Assembly: GCF_036884655.1 (NCBI RefSeq)
Contig: NC_088330.1
Coordinates: 28,601,001-28,665,000 of the forward strand
From: Musa acuminata AAA Group
Lineage: Eukaryota > Streptophyta > Magnoliopsida > Zingiberales > Musaceae
Direction: 5' to 3'
Length of the DNA: 64,000 bases
The notes below the pieces were generated by a model. The model ran no database searches. It was not told the DNA's origin and saw nothing but the letters and a program-made list of their open reading frames with translations. Positions 36,024 to 48,306 of this stretch are shown one piece after another; positions within the stretch are counted from its first letter, which is position 1; every line of letters begins with the position of its first letter. Made by a program: the position numbers and the translations under genes.

Positions 36024-36476
36024 TACTAGTCATAGGTGCCCCATAAACCAATCATTTGAGTGATGACATGTCTGACATGATATACATTCTTTTTACTTAT
36101 TATATATTTGACATTTTTTTAACTTTATATCACCTATTGCATATATTGTGATATCTATATATCTATGCAATGAGAATTGAATCATGTTGAGATCATGATA
36201 ATAAGACTGATTCACCTTTAAACACAGACCCTAAATTTTTTCGATCATAGGTTACTCGAGAGGGGTATCGAGATAACCAAATAGACTGGTGTGTTATATA
36301 CATACCCATATAATTGAGGCGATTGGTCTCATAGTTACTCATGTGGGGACACTAGGGATACAATACAGGTGCTCATTAGAGAATGAGTTCACTAATCGAT
36401 CCACTCATGAAATGTTAGATAGTTGATGATACCTCATTGTCAAACAACGATTCTATCGTCTCAATGGTATATCTGA
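36024..36476 (+). mobile_element. Copia LTR family A, left part, split by a small Sirevirus-like element
   Basis: Starts TACTAGTCATAGGTGCC and follows the family A LTR to ATGGTATATCTGA. The LTR resumes at 39708/39713 with TACTTAGACTTGAGACAC, exactly the next family A sequence. Confidence 0.82.
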
Positions 36477-39400
36477 TGTTGAATCTCAGATTTTGATGAT
36501 GAAGTCAATTGTCATTTGTTATATAATCCATATGTTGAGACAAGTGTGTAGGATTAACTGCAATGGTAATAAGACATGCAGTAGGAGTTGCGTCGGACTC
36601 AAGACCATGATCACGTTGAGGGTTCGAGAGTTCGACGGAAGTCCGGACGTTCGTCGGAGGTTCTGTAGGAATAAATTCGAGAAGTCCAGGAGCTTGCCAA
36701 AGAAGCTCGTCGAAACTCGCCAAGTGGATCATCGTAAGTCCAAGAGTTTGCTGGAAGTCTACCGGAGTATCACCGAGGGTTCATCGGATGTTCGCCGGAA
36801 GCTCGTTGGAAGAAGCGATTGACGCACTGGATCAAGTTACAGTATTAATATCTTAAATATCATAGTTAGCATCAAGATTAAGTTAGAAATGGGAGGTGAT
36901 CCCATTAACTTAATCTGAGGGCAATTGGGCCCTTGATAGACCGAAATTGGGCTGAATGGATTAGCCCATTCGGACCCAGAATTCCTGGCTGGCGGTGGCA
37001 CCGCCTAGGAGACTTGGTCTCCAAGGAATTCTGGGCGGTGGTACCGCCTGAGCTCGGTCTTCAAGCGAAGTCATGCGGTGGTAACGCCTGAGCTCGGTCT
37101 CCGAGTGGTGTTAGGCGGTAGTACTGCCTAGTTATGGCGATAGTACCGCCAGGACCCCGAAAAACTAGGAGATGACACTTTTTAGCTCCAAATTCAAACT
37201 GATTGGGGCCTATATAAACCCCACCCTTTCTGCATAAAAGGGTAACCGAAAACTTACATTTATTCTGAGAATTTGAGAGCTTAAAAGTGTTGTAAAAGGC
37301 TAGAAGTTCTTCTCCCTCTCTTCTTCTAAGTTTTGATCATTCAAGAGAGGAGTGAAAATCTGTAAGGGTTGTCTCCTAAGCCCGTCAAAAGGAGAAAAGG
37401 TGTAAAAGGTGGTTGGCCTTTACCTATTAAAGGAAGGCCTCTAGTGGACATTGGTGACCTCGTCGGAGGAGGAAGCCAAAAGTGGATGTAAGTCAAGATT
37501 GACTGAACCACTCTAAAATTACGGTGCTCTCTGGTTTGCATTTATTCTTGCTATTTACCTTACTGCAAACCTCCATATGTTCTTTACTTCCTCATTACTT
37601 TTGCTGCACTCCTTTACGAACTCGTTTTCTAGTTAAGTTTCTGAAAACGGTTTTACGTCGGAAACGATTTCATCGTACGAACGTCGTTTGAAATCAACGA
37701 ATTGCTACGATTGCTATCTTTCACATGTGAAATGTAAAACCTGAAAATGGATGTCAAGCATTGACATCATTTTCAGAGAAATACATCATGATAGGAATCA
37801 TGATAGGAGTATTGATAAGGTTAAACTATCTTAACTTATCAATATGTATCTTGAATTCAAAGGCTTTGAATTCAAGAATGACTTATCTCAAGTATGGCAT
37901 ATAGATAGGGGGAGTTAAGGTTAACTCCGTTATTAATTGATCGTCATCATCAAAAAAGGGGAGATTGTTGAATCTCGGATTTTGATGATGAAGTCAATTG
38001 TCATTTGTTATCTAATCCATATGTTGAGACAAGTGTGCAGGATTAACTACGATGGCAATAAAATATGCAGCATGAGTTATGTCGGAGTCAAGACCATGAT
38101 CACTTTGGGGGTTCGAGAGTTCGATGGAAGTCCGGACGGTCGTCGGAGGTTCTGCGGGAACAAATCCGAGAAGTCCACAAGCTTGCCAAAGAAGCTCGTC
38201 GGAACTCGCCAAGTGGATCATCGCAAGTCCAAGAGTTTGCTGGAAGTCCACCGGAGCATCGCTGAGGGTTCGTCGGATATTCACCGGAAGTTCGTCGGAA
38301 GCTCGCCGAAAGAAGCCATTGACGTACCGGAGCAAGTTGCAGTATTAATGTCTTAAATATTATAGTTAGCATGTAGATTAAGTTAGGAATGGGAGGTGAT
38401 CCCATTAACTTAATCTGGCGACAATTGGGTCCTTGACAGACCCAAATTGGGCCAAATGGATTAGCCTATTCGGACCCAGAATTTCTGGCCGATGGTGGCA
38501 CCACTAGGGCCGGTGGTGGCACCGCCCAAGAGACTTGGTCTCCCAGAAATTTTGGGCGGTGGTACCGCCTGACCTCGGTCTCCAAGCGAAGTCAGGCGGT
38601 GGTACTGCTTGAGCTCAGTCTCCGAGTGGTGTCAGGCGGTAGTACCACCTAGTTATGACGGTAGTACCGCCAGGACCCCGAAAAATCAGGAGATGACACT
38701 TTTCAGCTCCAAATTCAAACTGATTGGGGCTTATATAAACCCCACCCTTTCTGCATGAAAGGGTAACCAAAAGCTTACATTTATTCTGAGAATTTGAGAG
38801 CTTAAAAGTGTTGTAAAAGGCTAGAAGTTCTTCTCCCTCTCTTCTTCTAAGTTTTGATCATTCAAGAGATGAGTGAAAATCTGTAAGGGTTGTCTCCTAA
38901 GCCCGTCAAAAGGAGAAAAGGTGTAAAAAGTGGTTGGCCTTCGCCTATTGAAGGAAGGCCTCTAGTGAACGTCGGTGACCTCGTCAAAGTGGATATAGGT
39001 CAAGATTGACCGAACCACTCTAAAATTACGGTGCTCTCTGGTTTGCATTTATTCTTGTTATTTACCTTACTGCAAACCTCTATATGTGCTTTACTTCCTC
39101 ATTACTTTTGCTGCACTCCTTTATGAACTCGCTTTCAAGTTAAGTTTCCGAAAATGGTTTTACATCGGAAATGATTTCATCATACGAACGTCGTTTGAAA
39201 TCAACAAAAGTTTTTCCGCTGCACTAATTCACAACCCACAACCCTAGCCCCCCCCCCTTTTCCCTCTTTTCTTCTAAGTTTTGATCATTCAAGAGATGAG
39301 TGAAAATCTGTAAGGGTTGTCTCCTAAGCCCATCAAAAGGAGAAAAGGTGTAAAAGGTGGTTGGCCTTCGCCTATTGAAGGAAGGCCTCTAGTGGACGTC

Positions 39401-39707
39401 GGTGACCTCATCGGAGGAGGAAGCCAAAAGTGGATGTAGGCCAAGATTGACCGAACCACTCTAAAATTGCGGTGCTCTCTGGTTTACATTTATTCTTGTT
39501 ATTTACCTTACTGCAAACCTCTATATGTGCTTTACTTCCTCATTACTTTTAATGCACTCCTTTACGAACTCGCTTTCAAGTTAAGTTTCTGTAAACAGTT
39601 TTACGTCGGAAATGATTTCATCATACAAACGTTGTTTGAAATCGATGAAAGTTTTTTCGCTGCACTAATTCACCGCCCCCCCCCTCTTAGTACTCTTGAT
39701 CTTAACA
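36477..39707 (+). mobile_element. Deleted Sirevirus-like element, two LTRs with about 265 bp between
   Basis: Bounded by TG...CA (TGTTGAATCTCAG ... CTTAACA) and the perfect 5 bp duplication TCTGA (36472-36476, 39708-39712). The left LTR (36477 to about 37699) lacks its last part and the primer-binding site. A 265 bp remnant ends in the polypurine tract AAAAAAGGGGAGAT (37951-37965 region), then the right LTR runs 37966-39707. No coding sequence remains. Its LTR carries GGCGGTGGTACCGCC-type palindromic units (37033-37150 and 38515-38672), related in style to the 62 bp units of the larger element. Confidence 0.85.
37966..39707 (+). repeat. Right LTR with an internal tandem duplication of about 420 bp
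   Basis: The segment about 38838-39240 (CTCTTCTTCTAAGTTTTGAT through CGCTGCACTAATTCAC) is repeated at about 39265-39674. The first copy is followed by a C-run (39249-39259) and the second by another (39675-39684), so each unit ends at the C-run that normally lies near the LTR end. Confidence 0.82.
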
Positions 39708-39712
39708 TCTGA

Positions 39713-40767
39713 TACTTAGACTTGAGACACTAATGATGTCCTATATGAATACTCCACTCTTTGATACCAGACTTACAGGTCTAGAAGTTCCAAATTTAAC
39801 ACAACCAATCATCGAGAGTGACAGTCAACTTTATAAAGGCTATTGAGTGTTGATAGAGGATCACACACCCTTGGTGTCATAAGAGGAATATTCTATGTGT
39901 TTTTACTCAAGTAAATCCCTGGCTAGGGTCAATCGAATTGAGAGAGAAAAGATTCTTGAGGAGAATCCAATTAGAGTAAGACTCGAGTAGAAATCGTTAG
40001 GGCCTAATAGTATTATGCTCGAAATATGATCTTGAGGATATTAGATGGATGAGCGACTATAGATGCATGGTAACTGAGGATAGACAATACTAAAGGATTG
40101 AATTCTTTTGTATCGTCTAGGGACTACAACGTAGTGGTATAGTACGTCCGTAGTCGATGAGTCGAGTAAATTATTATAGAGATAATAATTCACTGAGCTA
40201 GAAGGAGTTATGACTGATATGACTTATGACCAGTTTGATATTAGGCTTAGAGGGTCACACACATATGATAGGTGCTGTGACGAGTAGAGGTTCAGATATG
40301 AGATATCCGCTAGAGCCTCTATCTTATTGGATATTCAATAAGCTCCTGTATTATTAGATCGAGATCCTATAAGAGCTAATGAGATATTATTTGGTAGAAT
40401 ACACTAATTTAAGAGGCTTGTGTAGTTGGATGGAGATCTAGTACCCAATAGGGCAGGATCCATTATGGTTAAGTTGATAATGGGCCTCTATAAATAGGAG
40501 AGAACCAATGGGTCATAAGCTAGACCCCTTTTGACTACCATATCTTATTCTCCTCTCTTCCTCTTCTCCTTAGCCAGTAACCCTTATTTGGGGCATGTGG
40601 ACAACAAGAAGGGTCGACCCCTTCTTGATCCTATAGTGCGCATGAAAAGGAGGTTTATACGACAATTTGAGAAGCGTCTTCACAGCTTCTGCCATGTGGA
40701 TCATCGCTAAAGAGGAAGATAGTTGACCTCCTTCATCTGCTTCCATAGATCAGTAGAACTTTAGGGA
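39713..40767 (+). mobile_element. Copia LTR family A, right part, ending in a microsatellite
   Basis: Continues the LTR interrupted at 36476 and runs to TTTAGGGATGTATATG at about 40767, where the final 200 bp expected of the LTR are replaced by the AT-rich microsatellite. A TATA-like CTCTATAAATAGGA lies near 40491. Confidence 0.78.
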
Positions 40768-41010
40768 TGTATATGTATGTATGTATATATACATATATGT
40801 ATGTATATATGTATATATGCATGTATATATGTATATATGCATGTATATATGTATATATGCATATATACATATATATATGTATATATATATATGTACATAT
40901 ACATGTATATATACATGTATATATGTATATATACATGTATATATACATGTATATATACATATATATATGTATATATACATATATATATGTATATATACAT
41001 GTATATGTAC

Positions 41011-41041
<31 letters not shown>

Positions 41042-41090
41042 CATATATATACATACATACATACATACATATATATATATATATATGTAC

Positions 41091-41126
<36 letters not shown>

Positions 41127-41130
41127 GTAC

Positions 41131-41193
<63 letters not shown>

Positions 41194-41240
41194 TATATAT
41201 ATATATACATATATATATGTACATATATATATATATGTAC

Positions 41241-41281
<41 letters not shown>
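40768..41281. repeat. AT-rich microsatellite (TA/CA/GTATATAC variants), about 515 bp
   Basis: Alternating purine-pyrimidine sequence of TATATACATG, GTATGTATATA and pure TATA runs. All six frames are open over long stretches, giving Tyr-Ile repeats that are not genes. It sits where the end of one family A LTR meets the TATATATTGTGATGTC region of another. Confidence 0.95.
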
Positions 41282-42768
41282 GTGATGTCTATGAATCTGT
41301 GCAATATGAATCGAATCGTGATAAGATTACGATAATAAGACTGATTCACCTTTACACATAAACTCTAAATAATATCGATCATAGATTACTCAAGAGGGAC
41401 ATCGAGATGACTAGAGATATTGGTGTGTCATATACCCATCCATATGATGGAGGCGGCTAATCTCATAATTGCTCATGTGGGGACACTAGGGATATTACAC
41501 ATGTGCTCATTGGAAAATGAGTTTACTAATTGATTCGTTTATAGAATGCTAGATGGTTGATGATATCTTATTGTCAAACAATGATTTCGTCGTCCTAGTG
41601 GTGTATCTTGTCCTTAGACTTGAGACACCAAGGATGTCTTGTATAAGTACTCCACTCTTTGATACTGGACTTATATGTCTGGAAGTTTCAAATCTATCAT
41701 AGCCGGTTATCGGGAGTGGCAGTCAATCTTACGAGAGCTATTGAGTGTCGATAGAGGATCATCTACTCTCGATATCATAAAAAAAATGTCTTATGTATTC
41801 TTGCTCAAACAAATCCCTAGACATTGTCAATTTGATTGAGAAAGAAAGAGTTTTTTAGGAGAATCCAATTAAAATGAAACTCAAATAGAAACTGTATGAG
41901 CTTGACAGCACCAAGCCCGATATATGATCTTTGGAATATTAGATGGATGAAAGACTATAAATATATTATAACTAGGATAGACATGTCCAATGGATTGGAT
42001 TCTCCTATATCGTATCGGGACTACAGCGTAGTGGCATAATACGTCTACAATCGATGAGTTGAGTGAATTATTATGGAGATAATAATTCACTGAGCCAAAG
42101 AAATTTTGACATGTATGACTTATAGCCAACTCAATATTGGGCCTAGAGGGTCACACATATATGGTAAGTGTTGCGACGAGTAGAGGTTCGAATATGAGAT
42201 ATCTGTTAGAGCTCATATCTTATTGGATATCCAATAAGACCCTAAATTATTGAATCCTATGGATATGATCCAATAAAAGTCAATAAGAGATTATTGAGTA
42301 GAGACCCACTAATCTAAGGAGCTTGGGTAGTTGAATGAAAATCCAATATCCAATAGGGTAAGATCTATTAGGGCTAAGTTGACATATGGGCCTCTATAAA
42401 TAGAAGGGAACCAAAGGGCTATAGGTTGGGCCTTCTTGGTTGTCACATCTTATTCTCATCTCCTCTTCTCCTCCTCAGCTAATAGGTATTGAGATTTGGA
42501 TAGCGATTTGAGGAGCATCTTCGTAGCCCCTATCGTGTGGATCATCGTTAGATAGAACACTTGACTTCCTTCATCCTCTCACACATATCTATAGGATTTT
42601 AGGGATATATGATCTCCGTAGGTAACACAACTATCTCATACATGATTTTTAGTTTTATGAGTTTTTGTGCATCAATCTTCGCACGATGATGAAACCTTTT
42701 TTGTGAAAGAATGAGATTTTTGTTTTCTATTTTTCCACTACACATTTGATGTCGCCCATATCCCTACA
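41282..42768 (+). mobile_element. Copia LTR family A, 5'-truncated
   Basis: Picks up the LTR at GTGATGTCTATGAATC, normally about 130 bp inside the LTR, and runs to its end at CCCTACA (42768). The first part of the LTR is missing or replaced by the microsatellite. Confidence 0.8.
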
Positions 42769-43322
42769 AGCTAGTTATCGGTAGTAATAACCAACCTTTC
42801 AAGGGCAATTGAGTGTTGATAGAGGATCATCCACCCTTAGTGTCATGAGAGGAATATCTTAGGTATTCTCGCTTAGACAACTCTTTAGCTAGGGTCATTT
42901 GAATTGAGAGAGAAAGGAGTTCTTCGAGAAAATCCGATTAGAGCGAGACTCGAGTAGATTCTGTATAGTCTTGACAACACTATTCCCAGTATATGGTCAA
43001 TAAGATATTAGATATATGAGGGATTATAGATGTATGGTGACTAAGGATAGACAAATCTAATGGATTGGATTCCCTTGTATCATTTGAGGACTATGGCGTA
43101 GTGACATAATACATCCGTAGTCGATGAGTCAAGTGAATTATTATGAAGATAATAATTTACTGAATCAGAAGGAGTTCTGATAGGTATGATTAATGACCAG
43201 CTCAGTATTGAGCCTAGAGGGTCACATATATATTGTAGGTATTGCAACGAGTAGAGGTTTAGATATGAGATATCTACGAACCCCTATCTTTTTTAATATC
43301 CAATAAGCCCTTGAATTATTGG
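42769..43322 (+). mobile_element. Copia LTR family A, internal fragment
   Basis: Starts within the family A LTR at GGTAGTAATAACCAACC (middle of the LTR) and ends at GAATTATTGG. It abuts the preceding LTR end directly, so it is probably a rearrangement product. Both ends are truncated. Confidence 0.75.
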
Positions 43323-44586
43323 TGTTTAATTCTTCGAATTAGCAATTTTTCTCACCTTTGTGAGCTTTACACAACTCTTTCAATCGATGAGCAACCCATC
43401 CCACCTTGCACAGTCTTGTTCTTTACTAAGCGCTCTACTTGCCTTGAGTATCATTAAGTTTAATTATCAACATCAAGCCGTAGCTTAAACTTAGTCATGC
43501 CAACCTTTGTATGATATACATTATTCATAGCTTGCTTGTCCTCATGGCGTCTCTAGCATGAAGGTTTGGCCATCCCTTTGAATGTCAATCTCTAATGCCC
43601 GCTCCTCTAAGAGACTTCTTTCCCTATGCCTTAACGCTCGTCTCTCCCAAATGGTCGCGTGTGCTGGTTACCCTTAATGCAGCCCTACTAGGTCTCCCAT
43701 GTTTGCATGTCAAGTATTTCTAAGTGTGTTTATCCCACTCTAATACCAATTGTCACAAGCTTAGCCGGTTTTGCTTAAGTCATGCGATACCCTTGCGCGT
43801 TCATTCGCAAAGGGTTAACCTCCCCAAAACCTCATTTGGTTCGTTAAGGATCTACAAAAGAGAAGACATGTTAGAAAAAATATTTTACTCGGGATCCACA
43901 AACAACCACTTTAGTAAACACATGATAGCCAATGTAAATTACAAACATAGACTTCGCAAGTTCTGAATGATTGCACGACAAAGGATACAAATTGGTCCAC
44001 CACATGTTAAACAAAATGAGGCTACCAAGCCTACGACCAACCCTCTATATATTGTGTAAAGCATGAACAAAATTAAAAGACATGAATATATATGTGTATT
44101 ACATCAAACATCTCATTTATAACTTTGTCCGTCATAGTATGATTAGGAGAGAAGTGGTAGGCTTGTTTGGGAGTTTATAGTTGAGAAAATTATGCTTGAA
44201 CTCTTTGGTTAACTACCCAAAGGAGGAGATTGACTCGGGGAGGAGCTTGACAAACCATTCAGGGAAGAGGTTGTAGAGAAAGTCTGCCATATAAGGGAGT
44301 TTATAGTCCCATATGGTGTCATTTGTGAAGTAAATGTCATAATATATTCTGATTAATTAATTTTTTTGTCATAAATATCCAACATGAGAAGTCTAAAACC
44401 CTTAGAGAATGGCTCTTCACTTATATTTTTCATAAAAAGAGGTTATAAGTATAATTTTACCTCTAGTTGCTTTCTTTACTTTATTTCATTGGAAATATCC
44501 TCCAACCATTGGTCGGTTTTGTTACGGTGATCTTGGAATTTAGTTGGGAGGTCGGTTGATTGCATGACCGATTAATAGGTGACACT
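43323..44586 (-). mobile_element. 5' end of a minus-strand LTR retrotransposon (probably Gypsy)
   Basis: On the minus strand an LTR ends at 43751 (TGTCACAAGC on the plus strand). It is followed by a primer-binding site ATTGGTATTAGAG (complement of 43737-43750), close to the Met-tRNA site, and about 400 bp of leader (43323-43736). The LTR runs right at least to 44584, where a GGTGACA could be its outer end. After the nested solo LTRs, 48307 resumes with ACACCTAGG, so the LTR may instead extend to about 48530. No coding domain is present. Confidence 0.55.
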
Positions 44587-45001
44587 TGTTGGGAAATCTA
44601 CTGGTCGACATCTCATATGCAACAAAAAACAAAAACAAAATCAGATTTCTCAAAGTTAAGTACTTAGCCATTGTGCGACGATTCGTATAGGAGAAAACCA
44701 CAAAATCATACGTATCACATTAGAACTATTACTTGGGGAGATCATATATCCCAAAATTTTTAGATCTGATGGACTAGATAAAGGAGCACTCGCATACTCC
44801 TCTCTAGCGGTGATCCACATAACAAACGTATCGATGACGCTTCTCAGATCACTACGAGATCTCCCTCTCCATATGTACCACGAGGCTACTGGAGCCAAGG
44901 AGGAGGAGAGGAGGCTGAGGAGAATAGGAGGGGTGACTACCAGTAGCCCTAGCCTATGAACCATGAGGCTCTTCTTATTTATAGAGGTGCAAGCAACTTA
45001 A
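44587..45001 (-). mobile_element. Outer solo Copia LTR family A, left part
   Basis: Minus-strand LTR starting TGTTGGGAAATCTACTGG. It stops at 45001 after AGCAACTTAA and continues at 47090 with TGAATCCTATCC, to end at CTAACA, 48306. Flanks are ACACT on the left and ACACC on the right, a 5 bp duplication with one mismatch. No internal element sequence is present, so it is a solo LTR. Confidence 0.75.
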
Positions 45002-46396
45002 TGTTGGGAAATCTTGAGGGTGGCATCATATGCATAGCGGAAAAACAGAAAATAAAATCTCCAATTTCCAAATATATGTTCATCGTCATGCGAAGATTGG
45101 TGTGCAAAAATCCGTGAAACAGAAAATCACGTGTGAGATAGATTTTGTTACCTAGGGAGATCGTATATCCCTGAATCCCTATAGATTTCTAAGAGAGGGT
45201 GAAGGAGGTCAAGCGCCCTCTTCTCTAACGATGATCCACACAATAGGGCTATGATGATGCTCATCAAAACTCCAAGCCTACTCTTAGGTAGAGAGGGGGA
45301 GGAGAATATGAGAGGAAGCAAAAAAGCTCTAGTCTATAAACTATTGAAACCCTTCTATTTATAGATGTCCCTTGTCAACTTAACCCTAATGGATCCTCCC
45401 ATATTGAGTATTGGATCTCCATTTAACTACCCAAGTCTCTTATATTAGTGGATCTTTTATAATAATATCTCATGGGCTCTTATTGGATCTCATCCATATG
45501 ATCCAATAATTCAAGGGCTTATTGGATATCCAATAAGATATAGGCTCCGACGAATATCTCATATATGAACCTCTATTCATCACAATGCCTATCATATATG
45601 TGCGACCCTCTAGGCTCAATATCAAGTTAGCCGTGAGTCATACCTATCAGAACTCCTTCTGGCTTAGTGAATTATTATCTTCATAATAATTCACTCGACT
45701 CATCGATTGTTGACGTACTAGGCCACTACGCCGTAGTCCTCAAACGATACAAGGGAATCTAATCCATTGGACCTGTCTGTCCTCAGTTATCATGTACCTA
45801 TAGTCCATCATCCATCTAATATCCTAAAAATCATATACTAGGTATGGTTCTATTAGATCTATACAGTTTCTATTCGAGTCTCGCTCTAATCAGATTCTTC
45901 TAGAGAACTATTTTTCTCTCAATCTAAATGGTTTTAGTTAGAGATTTGTTTGGGCAAGAACACATGAGACATTCCTCTTATGACATCGATAGTAGATTAT
46001 CCTCTATCAACACTCAATAGCCCTCGTAAGGTTGACTACCACTCTCGATGACCGGTTGTGTTAGATCTGAGACATTCAAACCTATAAGTCCAATATCAAA
46101 GAGTGGAGCACTCATTCAGGACATCCTTGGTGTCTCGAGTCTAAGGACCAGATACACCACTAGGACTACGTAATCGCTATTTGACAATAAGTTATCATCA
46201 ATTATTCAACATTTTGTAAGTAGATCAATCATTGAACTCATTCCCCAATGAGCACCTGTATTGTATCCGTAGTGTCCCCATATAAGCAACTATAAGACTA
46301 GTTGCATCCATTATATGGATGGGTATACAATACATCAGTCTATCCGGTTATCTCAATATCCCTCTCGAATAACCTATAATCAGGATTATTCAGGAT

Positions 46397-46845
46397 ATGA
46401 TAAGTTTAAATTGTTAAATGTCACAAGATTTAGAATTTAAAGATGATTATGCTTTATATGTAGGAGTAATTACATTGATCTTAAAAAGGCCCTCAAAAAT
46501 AACTTTAGTGGCTTTTAAAACTGTAGCCTAACTATACAAGGAGAGATTATATTTGGTACGTGCATTAAATCACGAAGTACTGGCCTCTTTCCTAGACTGA
46601 GTATCAGGTTATAGTGACATATATGTACAAGGTAGAAGTGACACATCACATGTTTCATTCCCCATGATTCCACTTCCTTTGTTTGGGATCTTGGGATCTT
46701 ATAAGAGGAAAACCAATCTTGATCAGTGCAAGCATATATGTTAGCACTAGAATCCAACCATGGTAGGTTAGATTAACAAAAGGGTAAACAAAACAAAGAC
46801 CTTAATAATATTAACCAGAGGTTTAGGCTTAAAATATGTTTTCTT
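46397..46845 (-). pseudogene. Copia protease-region fragment inside the inner solo LTR
   Basis: On the minus strand an 80-codon open stretch (46515-46757) begins MDSSANIYACTDQDWFSSY, which resembles the Copia protease start (usually L-D-S-G-A-x-x-H-x-C followed by W-F). The catalytic Gly and His are replaced. The remainder reads L-I-L-S-L-G-K. It comes from a Copia lineage different from the other bodies in the window. Confidence 0.6.
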
Positions 46846-46898
46846 CTATAAACTATCTCGTTATGATTCAATTCTCATTACACATATCCAAGGACATC

Positions 46899-46900
<2 letters not shown>

Positions 46901-46990
<90 letters not shown>
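46901..46990. repeat. (TA)n microsatellite, about 90 bp
   Basis: A nearly pure TA run within the inner solo LTR, at the site where other family A LTRs have a short ATATATAT tract, so it expanded in place. Confidence 0.95.
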
Positions 46991-46994
<4 letters not shown>

Positions 46995-47089
46995 ATAAGT
47001 AATATAAAGTAATAAATGTCAAAATATAATAAGCAAAAAGATTACGTGTCAAGTCACACGTGTAGCTTGTAGGGCACATATGACCTTAA

Positions 47090-48306
47090 TGAATCCTATC
47101 CTCGTTGGATCTCTATCAAATTATCCAATTGAATCTCATCCAATTATCCAATTCGATCTCTATGTAACTATTCAATTAGATCTCATGCACTTATCCAATT
47201 GAATTTTATCCAATTATCCAATTAAATCTCAATCTAATTATCCAATTAGATCTCTATCAAATTATTCAATTGTATCTTATCCACATGATTCAAATCTCAT
47301 ATTTGCATGTCTACTCGTCGCATTGAGCCTGATACTGAGTTGGTTGTGAGTCGATCCTGTCAGAACTCCTTCTAATATAGTGAATTATTATCTTTATAAT
47401 AATTCACTTGGCTCATCAACTATGGTTGTACTAAGCCACTACGCTATAGTCCCTAGATGATACAAGGGGATCTAATCTATCAGACCTGTCTATTCACAAT
47501 TGCCATATGTATATAGTCCCTTATCTATCTAATATCTAAAAGACTATATATTGGGCATGGTAACGTCAGACCCATACAAAATCTTGTCTGAGTCTCGCTC
47601 TAATCATAGTCTCTTGGGGAACTCTTTCTCTTTTAATCCAAACGACTATAGCCAAGAATTTTATCTGAGCGAGCATACATTAGATATTCCTCTCACGATA
47701 TCGAGAGTAGATGATCTTCTATTGACAATCAATTACCTTCATAAGATTGGCTATCATTCTCGAGAATCGACTGTATCGGATTTGAAATTTTCAAACCTAT
47801 AATTCCGATGTTAAAGAATGAAGTACTCAAACAAGACATCTTTGGCATCTCAAGTCTAAGGATCAGATACATAACTAGGACTATGAAATCACTGTTTGAC
47901 GTTAGGTATCATTAACCATTCAACATTTCATAAGCGGATCAATTAGTGAACTCATTCTCCAATGAGTACTTGCACTGTACCTTTAGTGTCTCCATACGAG
48001 TGACTATGAGACCAACCACCTCCATCATATGGACGAGTATACAGTGCAACGGTCTATTCGGTTATCTCAATGTCCTTCTCCAATAACCTATGATTGAGAT
48101 GATTTAGGATCTATGTTTAAAGGCGAATTGGTTTCATTATTGTAATCTCATCATGATCCGATTCTCATTACATAGATCCAAGGACATCACAATATGCATC
48201 CAAATAATATATGATAAAATACCAGTAATAATAAGCAAAGAGATTATCGTAGCATATCACAGGTCATCACTCACGTGATTGACTTATATAACACCTATAA
48301 CTAACA
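47090..48306 (-). mobile_element. Outer solo Copia LTR, right part, with a local tandem array
   Basis: Continuation of the LTR broken at 45001. Between about 47095 and 47290 the LTR is expanded by a tandem array of roughly 17-36 bp units (variants of ATTATCCAATTGAATCTC), each resembling the single GATCTCCATCCAACTAC segment of normal copies. After this the usual LTR sequence runs to ACCTATAACTAACA. Confidence 0.75.

Larger units (their letters stand above)
45002..47084 (-). mobile_element. Inner solo Copia LTR family A, nested in the outer solo LTR
   Basis: Minus-strand LTR from TGTTGGGAAATCTTGAGG to about CATATGAC, flanked by CTTAA on both sides (44997-45001 and 47085-47089). Removing a 449 bp foreign insert (46397-46845) leaves about 1.63 kb, the normal length. 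The final bases of the LTR (ACTAGCA-type) are missing. Confidence 0.75.

Noticed and set aside
40733..41361. Six long frames encoding Tyr-Ile repeats
   Set aside because: Pure translation of an AT-rich microsatellite.
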